Shown here piece by piece: positions 55,467-64,000 of a stretch of DNA of 64,000 nucleotides. The stretch covers positions 310,001 through 374,000 of the forward strand of contig JAJEKV010000250.1 in assembly GCA_021234155.1 (NCBI GenBank). The letters run 5' to 3'. This DNA is from Isoetes taiwanensis (taxonomy: Eukaryota; Streptophyta; Lycopodiopsida; Isoetales; Isoetaceae). The notes beneath the pieces are model-generated. The model saw only the letters and a program-made list of their open reading frames with translations. It ran no database searches and was not told where the DNA came from. Made by a program: the position numbers and the translations under genes. Within the stretch, counting starts at the first letter, position 1. Every line of letters begins with the position of its first letter.

Positions 55467-56425
55467 GTGTGCCAAATAATATTAGGCAACTTGAAGAGGG
55501 CAAATTATGCAGAGTTTCTACTGAGCTCTCCAACTTCTTCTATTTCAGCTACAAAATCACTCGTTTTAAACTCAATTTATCTATGGTGGCATGAGCATCA
55601 AGAAGGCCAATTGCATTCCCAAAATATAAGAATTAGCAACCTGTTCCTATAATTCAACAGAATGGCAACACCTATGGCCTGGGTAAAAGCACCTTGCTTG
55701 CGAGATTTTTTGCCTTATATAGCTGCATACAATTTTAAGCAAAATGAAGCTAGAACCATAGCTATAGTTGCAAGCAAAAAGAACCAAGGGAATTCAAAAT
55801 TACCTGTAGCAGTCATATCAAATCATCACCAACATGGCCTGCATGAAGCACTGGGCAGTGTCAAAATTAGAGAGTCAGTTGCGGTGGAATATAGAACTAA
55901 GAAGTCCATTAATTTTTTGATCGGGAGGTAGAAAGGCAAAGCAGAATCATGGAAATCAAATTGGTGTGCCTACTGCCCCACAACGCCTAGATTTCGAAGG
56001 AATTTCAGAAGAGGCAAACGCTCCGGCCGTCTAAATCTCTCCACCTTTCAAACCCAAGGAAAAAAAAAGTAAGCAAAATCTTCACCCTGTAATTCCAGTC
56101 GTCCAAGTTAGGGCCGCATCCTGCCATCGCCATGCCCATTGACCTTCCCTTGCTCCACTGTATCTACTTGACCTTGCCTTGCTTCACCGTGGAGAAAGTG
56201 AGCGGGAAGAAAATTGTGCTATCTGGACCATCTAACTCTAACGTCTAAGTTAAATCTGGACCGCCCAATTTAGGGCGGTTGAAGACAGACATACACAATA
56301 ATCTTATAATATATACAAGAATTTGGCGCCGGCGAAGCCGACGCTTTGTGCAAACCTTGTAAGTTTCAGAAATTGTACTTTGTAAGTGCTCAAGGCTCAA
56401 ATAAAGATTTGATGCTGGGCATTTG
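55467..56425 (+). other. Divergent neighbour, frames of unknown meaning
   Basis: The frame at 55662-55931 (89 codons, MATPMAWVKAPCLRDFLPYI, then KLPVAVISNHHQHGLHEALG) looks partly protein-like, but I know no family. It diverges from the FAX-like gene. At about 56258-56275 CCGCCC...GGGCGG forms a short palindrome. No further gene. Confidence 0.25.
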
Positions 56426-57416
56426 TAAAAATGTATGTATCAACCTATGATTGTGCGTACATGCCTTTAATTCTAAATAGTCCATTATTATTTTGGAAGT
56501 TACTGATTATTGATGATAGCGGTGGATTAGAGATGTCATTTTTTGCGTGTCAATCTATGTATAATTTTTGCAAAAGTTCTGCCACAAAATGCAGGGGATC
56601 ACCATTGAGTACTGGAACCCAGCAGAATAGGCAGTGGGACAGCAGTCTGGCAACGCAATCAGTAAAGAGTGAAGACAGGCGGAGCCTGGGCCCTGTGCAA
56701 TCCTAGTAGTCGAACTCAAATGTGACTTGAGTAAAGGGCCATATCAATGTTGAATATAAGTTTTAAAGGGGGCTTACAATTTGGTCCTCAACCTTGCGGA
56801 AGATGAACCTAGAAAAAATCTCCTTTGAGATGTGAATATTGCAAGTTTGGGAATGCTTATGTTTTTAAAGACGTATTCTTTTGTTGGGTTCTGCATATAT
56901 GGACAATCTTACGAATAATATGCATGTTTGTGCATAATGACATAAGACGTCTATAATGTGTGTCACGATGTTTGGAACTCACTCTTTTGGATGTTCCTAA
57001 ATTCGCACAGCGTTTGTGTACAAACCACATGAACATTTTTTGCACGTATAAGCGTTATCGGTTACGGCTTTCTCGGTTTGTGTCTGACTAAGATAGTGTT
57101 TTTGCAGGCAGTCAAACCACACATGTGACTTGAAAGTTATAACCTGTTTGAATTTGGCAAGTGAATGTTATATGGTCAACAAATTCTTATCATATCGTAT
57201 TAGTTCATCCACTTATCCATGAAGACTCCTTAAGTTTATGAAATTCTTGAAGCAGTGATAACAGCATAGCTAAGGCACCACACCTATACGTTGTTCAAAA
57301 TGGGTCACCAATGGATGGGTAGATGTTTGTGCTAAAGAGCTATGTAACAACGTATAAAAGTTCCACATGCGTTCAGTATTGAGGAAGGTGGGATCATATT
57401 GTGTCTCAAAAAAAAT
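56426..57416. other. No recognised gene
   Basis: The frame at 56431-56706 (+) ends in a GC-richer, exon-like stretch (GTQQNRQWDSSLATQSVKSE) with no family. The rest is AT-rich. Confidence 0.35.
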
Positions 57417-57503
57417 AAGGTGCTGCGCACGGAGGGTTGCCCTCCATGGCCGGAGGGTGAAGGGGCTTAAATCATAGTTCAAAGTCATGTTTTGACAATC
57501 AAT
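57417..57503 (+). repeat. Interspersed repeat family R1, copy 2
   Basis: Related to 37215-37300 in the same orientation, with the GGAGGGTTGCCCTCC hairpin. Confidence 0.8.
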
Positions 57504-59829
57504 TCAAACCCATAACCTCTGAACATTTGGAACAAAATCTATTTATATTTGCTTATTATTCGATCACACAAAAACCTCGTGTATCTTTTTTGGTTCCTAC
57601 ATGACCATGGTTTTTAAATAAGACGCTCGTAAGGGAGAGGGAGATTGTGTAGCTGATAAGAAAAAAATAGAAGGCATTAAAGACAACGAAATATGCTCCA
57701 TATAACTAGAGTGAAATTTTTGCATGAAGAGCTTTTGACACATCATTCGAAATTCCATCCCCAATTAATTCCTGCATGGCCCTCATTAGACTGTGGTTCA
57801 CAAACGCAAATTCTTAAAGGAATCAAACAATATTAGTCTTACAGTCTCCTTGGGACCCATAAGGAGCGCAACAAACTTATTAGAATCATATTAAAAACAA
57901 GAAAAAGTGCCCAGCGTTGCTGGGCTATTCGTCAAGCATAAGTTCACAAACTAATAAAGACTATTGGTGGATTTACATTGCACACTTAAAAGCAAAAACT
58001 TATATAAGTGCAATATGTAGCATAATAACAGGGGGTTGTTTTTGTATTTTTATACTTTTTTCCCTAAGGTTTTTATATGATTTCATGGTGTATTCTTGTG
58101 GATGTACTAATGCGTACATCTAGAGTGCGCATACGCACTCCTTATTTTTTTATGGCACTTGCCAATGGTTTAACCCCTTAAAAAAAAAAAAAAAAAAAAA
58201 CACATGGCATGCAGAGCTCGAGAGGTATTGCTTTAGGTTTTGCTTTAGGGTTTTTAGGTATCGATTTTTCAGCCGGAATAGAACGATGGCATGCTTCACC
58301 ATATACTTCAAGACATCTGTGCGAGGTTGAAATATAGGCGGCTTAAGACTTTGGTCCGGAATTGAATCCAAAATTTTTCGAGCTTCTTTCCAATTGAGCA
58401 TTTGATTTCAACAAAGAAAAAATGGGTTTTCTCTTACGGATACCGCAGATGCAGGCGATATCAAGAAGCTCAAGACTAGTTGAAGTTCCAACTTGGTGTT
58501 TTGTTTTTTCCGGGTTCTCACTTTGTGGTTCCTCAATCTTTGGTCGCTTTTAGTGTTTTCGTCTTCTATTTGGGATGTGCTTCATATTACGCCCTCCTTT
58601 TTCCTTCTTATGCAGATTCGGCAATCTGAGGATGGCAAGCGACGGTAGAAGAAGGAGTTTTTGAGCTTTTGCGGATGGATGAGGACGGAATGAAGCATGC
58701 GAGAAGAATGGCATTCTTCCCTTTTTTTTTTCTGAGCAGAGGGGGGGCCATTTTCAATCAGAATAAAAAAACAACATGGCGGGGCACAAGATTGGCATAT
58801 ATTTTATAGCAATGGAGGGCTGGCTTCTTCGGCTCTTCGAAATATTCAAGAAGCATTATCCGCAACATCTTCAAACATTCTTTCAGTAGCAAGCGGGCAA
58901 TGAAGCGAGGAGGTGGCAAAAATAGATGGTGATTGATTCCTCTATAGATCCGATAGCAGGGTATGGCTGAAGAAACAACTGAATGTTTTTCTGTGCTCCA
59001 TCCTTTTTTCTGTAGATTCAGCAGCAGGAAAAAGAAATAATCATGGCAATTACGCATTTAACAAGCAAAAAAAGCTAGATTTAGCATTGACAATGCAAAA
59101 CATGCTATTCAATGCAAGTACAAAGGCCTAGCAGAAACCCCAAAAAAAAAAAAAAGTCTTTCTTATAGCTACTTTTGAAGTATAGACAACAATTGACCCC
59201 TTTCTTGACATAGAAGCATTATTATGAACTTTCAACCTCTCCCACTCACAACACCCTTAATGTTCACATACTAAATAGTTAAAATGCCAATTGACTTTTG
59301 CTCCGCTAGATTTTTTGGCGGCACCTAGAGTCTTGAAGTGTGCATTGATACCATGACTTCTAATTGTTTTGCACGATAAGCACTTGTGATGGTTGCATTA
59401 CTAAATATCACATACATAACTCCTTATGTGTACATTTTGTCTTCATATGGATGGTATTAACACAATCTTATTGCCTCACACAAGAGCCTCCTAGGATAGA
59501 CACACAAGAGCCTGTATAGGCAAACATCGGCAAACATCCCCTACATCCCTCAATTCCTCCCCCCTCGGTCAATTTTAATAAGGTATTGTACATATGTCTA
59601 TAACTCCTAGAGTAAAATTGTATTTATGCCAGGCAACGTCGACAAAGCACATCCAATTATCAAATTCCCCTCCTATCCATATAGCAAGATAACATCTGAA
59701 TGCCATGAACGGAACACTTTTGTCAAACTATGCAATTAGATGGATTGCTTACATGCATTGTTGGTTTTGCATTAAATTCTTTGGAAGCCCTTACGCTACC
59801 AATGTCTGAGTCATTCAAATTTTCGAAAG
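57504..59829. other. No recognised gene; A-tract at 58179-58200
   Basis: A run of about 22 A lies at 58179-58200. The frame at 58150-58401 (-) has a protein-like start (LNWKEARKILDSIPDQSLKP), and the one at 58758-59057 (-) is hydrophobic; neither shows a family. 59100-59830 is AT-rich filler. Confidence 0.4.
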
Positions 59830-60640
59830 CTACAAAGAATTGGAAGGCAAGTGCCATCGATGCAGGCACTGCACATTTTGGCATGATTGCATAGCTTCAT
59901 CACCACCCTCTGCTCCTGAAAGGACGTTCACACGAGATTTTTTTTTCTCCCCATATCGATATGTATCTTCGACTATGGACTTGAAGATAGATTTTTTGGC
60001 TGAATTTGTTGCACCATCATTATCTTGTGCCCACGAGTCATTCATGGTCAAAAAATTGTTAGAAATATTATCCTTTCTATTCCATGTCTCCATTCTGGGA
60101 AAGGACTCGCGAGAGACACAAAACCGGAGGCTTGTCATTCATCACAGCAGCAGTATACAATGTTTGGAAGAGAGAGGGGTAGCCGACCATAGGAACAATA
60201 TCGGACTACCCTATAAGAAAATATGCCAAGGCAATATAGAAGGGCAATGGCGACAGCTTCTCACCGGGATAAAAAACCCCGCCCTTTCGGGTTTTCGAGG
60301 AAAACCCTAATGAGAAATGGTCGCCACCAACCTCAAATGTGTTGCCTGGAGAACGAGAGAAAAACGGACGAAAAGCCGAAGGCTTAACATAGAGCCACGA
60401 CCCGCACAATGGTGAAAAAAACCGGAAGGTAACGTAAGAGGAGGACAAAACGAACGCTGACAGGTCCCCAAAGAATCGGGCGGAATATCGAAAATCTGCA
60501 AGACCCAAGAACTCCCAAAAACACCGTGAACGGTTAGAACCACAAAACAAGCATAGCCATAAAAAAAGAATTTGGATCAACAAAGGACCAAAGAGGCGAG
60601 AAATAAAAATAGGTAGAAAGAACATAACAGGAAAAGATAG
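59830..60640. other. No recognised gene; frames on both strands
   Basis: The - strand at 60138-59830 reads protein-like text (NNFLTMNDSWAQDNDGATNS, SGAEGGDEAMQSCQN), and the + strand is also open. Without a known motif I do not call a gene. GGAAAGGACTCGCG and the next 20 bases at about 60100-60133 recur at about 61018-61053. Confidence 0.25.
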
Positions 60641-60803
60641 CATCACCCATAGGGTGGAAAAAGCATCACCCAAATGGGTGGAAAATCATTATATCAAAAT
60701 ATGCCTCACCCTCAAGTTGGAAATAAATAGCCTCACCCACGGTGGAGAATAACCCAAGAGAATGCGAAGGAAACAACAACATGGAAAAGCCACACCCACG
60801 TGG
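60641..60803 (+). repeat. Serial hairpin units (CACCC...GGGTG), cluster 1
   Basis: Five spaced units each pair a CACCC-type arm with its complement: CACCCATAGGGTG at 60644-60656, CACCCAAATGGGTG at 60667-60680, a weak CACCCTCAAGTTGG at 60707-60720, CACCCACGGTGG at 60734-60745 and CCACACCCACGTGG at 60790-60803. Most are followed by (A)GAAAA-like bases. The loop bases differ while the arms stay paired. Confidence 0.7.
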
Positions 60804-61287
60804 AGAACACAAAAGTGCATGAACAAATAAAATATATAAATGAAAAAGAGGTATATGCCCACGTAAAGGGGGGAAGGGGGGAAGCTACGAGAATGAAGAA
60901 TGCCGTTTGGGAGAAGACGCTTCGATAACCAAAGCGGAAAAACGACAATGGCCCGGAATATAGCGCCGGCCCTTTCCTTGAATGGCGATCCGATGGCTCT
61001 GGACGATGGGATTCTCGGGAAAGGACTCGCGCGAGAGACACAAAACCGGGCCGACTACCAAAGGACTTCCTCCACTATAAGTTTTCCAATAGCGACACCT
61101 CCAAGTGTTGAGTCGGATCGCGGGGGGCACATAGCGAGAGTGAGAAGAAGAAGCCAACCACCGCGGAGCACGCGACCTCATGTGGAACTCCCCGAGCAGC
61201 AAATACCGGCCGAAGCTCCCGCCGACGAGCGGTAATGAGTACCATATTGGGATGGATTTAAGCCGATAGCCGAAGACACCCCGCCAC
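60804..61287. other. GC-richer stretch without recognised gene
   Basis: 60900-61260 is GC-richer and open in two frames on opposite strands (60900-61235 + and 61202-60885 -), with no domain. GGAAAGGACTCGCGCGAGAG at about 61018 repeats the word near 60100. Confidence 0.35.
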
Positions 61288-61397
61288 GGAAAAGATAAGC
61301 CAACCGCGAATAAGACAAAGTGGAACTAACTAAAAACAAAGAATCTCCCAAATCCATAAAAAGCGGTACACCTACAACATCACCCATCACCGATGTT
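61288..61397 (+). repeat. Direct repeat S1, copy 1
   Basis: GATAAGCCAACCGCGAATAA ... CATCACCCATCACC(G/A)ATGT is repeated at about 61650-61760 with few changes. Confidence 0.85.
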
Positions 61398-61649
61398 CAA
61401 GAACACGTAATGCAACTTCGCGGAAGCAACAAAATAATTGCGCTAATATAGAATGTGCCGAAGATAATACCCCATGCACAATAACTCAATATATGCCACA
61501 TCTAGAGAAAGATAAGCATCAAAAAGAAAAAATGATCCATTAGAAACCCCTGTCACTAGAAAGCTAACGAGGGAATATACATGCTAAAGGAAATGAAAAC
61601 ACAATGAGGATGAAATGGTACATATTGTAAAGCAAAACTATTCACGGGA

Positions 61650-61762
61650 AGATAAGCCAAAGCTGAATAAGACAAAGTGGAGCTAACGAAAACAAAGAAT
61701 CTCCCAAATCCATAAAAATGGTACACCTAACAACATCACCCATCACCAATGTGCAAGCACAC
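61650..61762 (+). repeat. Direct repeat S1, copy 2
   Basis: Related to 61288-61397, offset about 363 bp. It directly precedes the large repeat S2. Confidence 0.85.
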
Positions 61763-61771
61763 AGGCTCCCC

Positions 61772-62540
61772 GATGATCATGCCAAAAAAAGAAAAAATCT
61801 TAAATGCAAGCCCAAATATGCAAATCCAAGGATAGGTCCAAAACCAAATACATAATATACATATAAGAAATTTAGCCACAAAGGACAAAATACTTTAAAT
61901 GGGATGAGAAAAAGGACTGGAAAATTTAAGTGGAACGACAATAGAGAGAGAGAGGGAGAGGGAGGGGAGGGAGGGAGGGAGGGAGAGAGAGAGATGGTTT
62001 TGAAGGCAAACCCAGAGAAGAGAAAGCTATGATGTCGCCATAGAAGAGCCCGAAAGGATCAAAGTGGGCGGAGTTGACAAAAGAGCGGAGATGGTCATGG
62101 GCAAGACAGTTGTGAAGGAAGGAAGAGTGGAGAGAGCTTAAGAAAAGCAAGGTGAATCAAAATCAAATCGAAATCCCAAAGCGCGAGATAGAACTCCAAG
62201 TCAAGAATGAGGAGAAGTGCCCCAACCCCTCCTGCGCATCCAGCCAGAGATACCTGCAGAAAAACATCGAAGGAGCACTACTAGATCATGACAGGAAGAG
62301 GTTGTAGACTAGGTAAAGTGACGGAGTAAAAATAAAGCTAGGGCCATATATAGTCTGAAATACTAAAGAAAAAAACAGTAGTGGACATGATAAATGAACC
62401 AAAAACACAATGACAATCGGAAGGGACATGATAGAAAAATAAGAACGCCTGTTGAAATGTAAAATATAAAAGAACGCCTAATGATAGGGCCGAATGAATG
62501 TGCATGACGGCGAAGCGGCAAGCTGCACAACAACTCAAAT
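61772..62540 (+). repeat. Large direct repeat S2, copy 1
   Basis: From GATGATCATGCC to GCAAGCTGCACAACAAC this block is repeated at 63382-63997. Shared landmarks are CATAATATACATATAAGAAA, a GA-rich microsatellite, GATGTCGC(C/T)ATAGA, CAAGATAGAACTCCAAGTC-type text and GGGCCGAATGAATGTGCATG. The offset falls from 1610 to 1462 bp through indels. Confidence 0.9.
61942..61996 (+). repeat. GA/GGGA microsatellite
   Basis: AG and GGGA units, about 55 bp. The equivalent tract in copy 2 is pure AG (63575-63616). Confidence 0.9.
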
Positions 62541-63188
62541 CGATGTGAGCGCTTAGTAATGAGGAAATCAACAATACATGAAAAAGAGAAGATATCATCA
62601 CCCGAAGGATGGAGAAAAAGCGTCACCCAGCGGGTGGAAGAAAAACCAGGATAAATACAAATTCGCGGCCCCATCGGGGGGGAAAGAAACAACGCCACCC
62701 ACAAAAAATAGTCCAAGAGAAACTCATGTCACAAAATTGCAAAAAACGCAATATTTGGCACATCTAGACATAGCTAAATAGCAAATATGATAAATAATAA
62801 TAGCACAATGCACGATGATATCCCAATACACTGTGAACAAAGAGCTCAACGACTAGCTAGAAATGTATGCCCTGACAAATGATGCATAAGGATAGCATAA
62901 TGCACAATGCACAATGATAGCACAATTTACAGTGAACAAAGATCTCAACAACCAGCTAGAAAGGAATTCCCCAAGACAACTAGAATGCGACAAGACGAGC
63001 ACCCTCCATGGATGTGTCCAGGAAGTTCTTATATGAATGCAAATCACGGACTCATGTCCGTGGAGGTTTTCCTCATCGAACACTGAGATCATGATCGAAG
63101 TCCGTGCATGTGTAGCCGAACACATAGACAATAAGACAAAGAAGAAACTCAACCTAGGGCAATGTGTAAGCTGTATATACAAAATATT
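62541..63188 (+). repeat. Hairpin units, cluster 2, and a 100-bp duplication
   Basis: CACCCGAAGGATGG at 62599-62612 and CACCCAGCGGGTG at 62624-62636 belong to the hairpin family of cluster 1; CCCCATCGGGG follows at about 62670. Further on, GTGAACAAAGA(G/T)CTCAAC ... CTAGAAA is duplicated at about 62832 and 62932, with ATAGCACAATG-type text. No gene is recognised. Confidence 0.65.
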
Positions 63189-63250
63189 CAAATCCAAGTA
63201 TAAGTCCAAACCCAAATACATAATATACATATAAGAAATTTAGCCACAAA
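63189..63250 (+). repeat. Partial extra copy of the S2 core
   Basis: CAAATCCAAGTATAAGTCCA and ATAATATACATATAAGAAAT with TTTAGCCACAAAG match both S2 copies (about 61820-61885 and 63435-63500). Confidence 0.85.
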
Positions 63251-63381
63251 GAACAAAGAGGTGGAAAACAGTCGCAAAAATACTTTAATTCCAAGAACGA
63301 GAGAATGCAACTTCATGAAGCAACAAAATAATTGGCGCTAATACATGAACAAAGGAATCAACAAACACTAAAGCTCCTGGA

Positions 63382-63572
63382 TGATCATGCCAAAGAATAA
63401 AAATCTTAAAACGAACCCCAAATATTCCACTCCACATGATAGGTCCAAAACCAAATACATAATATACATATAAGAAATTTAGCCACAAAGGACAAAGAGT
63501 TTGGAAAACATGTCACAAAAAATACTTGAATGGGACGAGAAAAGGACTCAAAAAATTTTAACCGCTGGAGCG

Positions 63573-63620
<48 letters not shown>

Positions 63621-64000
63621 TGGTTTTGGAGGCAAACCCGAGAAGAGGAAGCTGTGATGTCGCTATAGATGAGCCCGAAAGGGATCAAAGTGGGCCAGGT
63701 TGACAAAGGAGTGGAGATGGGTTATGGGTAGGACAGTTGTGTGGAAGGAAAAGTGGAGAGAGCAAGGTGAATCAAAGGCAAATCGAAATTCCAAGCGCAA
63801 GATAGAACTCCAAGTCTAGAATGAGGAGAAGTGCGCTAACCCCTCCCTGCGCAGACCCGAGAGATACCGCCAATCATCACAAGATAGATAGAGATAGAAA
63901 AATAAGAACTGTTGAAATGTAGAATATAAAAAGGACGCGAGAATCATAGGGCCGAATGAATGTGCATGACGGTGAAGCGGCAAGCTGCACAACAACAAGC
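63382..64000 (+). repeat. Large direct repeat S2, copy 2 (continues off the window)
   Basis: Second copy of 61772-62540, with about 150 bp less in its right part. The match runs to the last bases of the window, so the array probably continues. Confidence 0.9.
63575..63616 (+). repeat. (AG)n microsatellite
   Basis: About 21 uninterrupted AG units inside S2 copy 2. Confidence 0.95.

Noticed and set aside
60206-62716. Long - strand frames (for example 60673-60206 and 62716-62363) as membrane proteins
   Set aside because: They cross tandem repeats and hairpin units, have rival frames on the other strand, and their hydrophobicity comes from A-rich sequence read in reverse.
1-64000. CRISPR arrays, bacterial operons, ribosomal RNA or organelle insertions
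   Set aside because: Repeat spacings are irregular, no Cas, rRNA or plastid/mitochondrial gene was seen, and the gene structures are those of a nuclear plant genome.

Overview
This window looks like nuclear DNA of a land plant with a large, repeat-rich genome. The evidence is split exons with GT-AG (and one GC-AG) splice sites, plant families (FAX/TMEM14, NPF/NRT1-PTR, a NOM1/SGD1-type MIF4G protein, beta-tubulin), a Ty1/copia element primed by initiator tRNA, two LINE relics, several terminal-inverted-repeat (TIR) elements, and long AT-rich stretches with no gene. A fern or a gymnosperm would fit, but the sequence alone does not settle the species. I saw no bacterial operons, rRNA, tRNA or CRISPR array.

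1-11 kb. A copia fossil on the + strand (about 1.2-2.3 kb: LTR edge, primer-binding site, gag joined to integrase). It is followed by a candidate 6.94-kb DNA transposon (3071-10010) with perfect 17-bp TIRs, TAA target-site duplications, subterminal repeats, an internal array of three 656-666 bp units, a 26-bp-class minisatellite and one exon-like captured fragment. 11-18.5 kb: a Mutator-like MITE, a possible small three-exon gene (12187-12758), duplicated segments, a hairpin-bearing CACTA-like end and a beta-tubulin exon fragment. 18.5-26 kb: degraded coding-like sequence on the - strand, another CACTA-like end and a tandem repeat.

26-34.2 kb is a graveyard of gene and element copies: an intronless NPF transporter pseudogene (-), an internally deleted LINE (-), a palindrome, a LINE reverse transcriptase relic (-), a three-exon fragment of a NOM1-like gene (+), and a PIF1/Helitron-type helicase fragment (+). 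34-41 kb is mostly low-information sequence with short duplications and one exon-like block (39382-39540).

41.06-46.55 kb is a complete-length Ty1/copia element on the - strand with 5-bp target duplications and nearly identical LTRs, but with a broken polyprotein. 47.3-50.2 kb holds two inverted members of a second Mutator-like MITE family. 54475-55242 is the best intact host gene, a three-exon FAX/TMEM14 membrane protein on the - strand, with telo-boxes upstream and patchwork duplications downstream. 60-64 kb is a tandemly repetitive region with CACCC...GGGTG hairpin units and large direct repeats that run off the right edge.

Most of the window is mobile DNA and its debris. Only the FAX gene, and more doubtfully the 12.2-kb gene, looks functional. 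The least explained structures are the 6.94-kb TIR element, the hairpin/tandem region at 60-64 kb, and the covarying hairpin shared by the CACTA-like ends.
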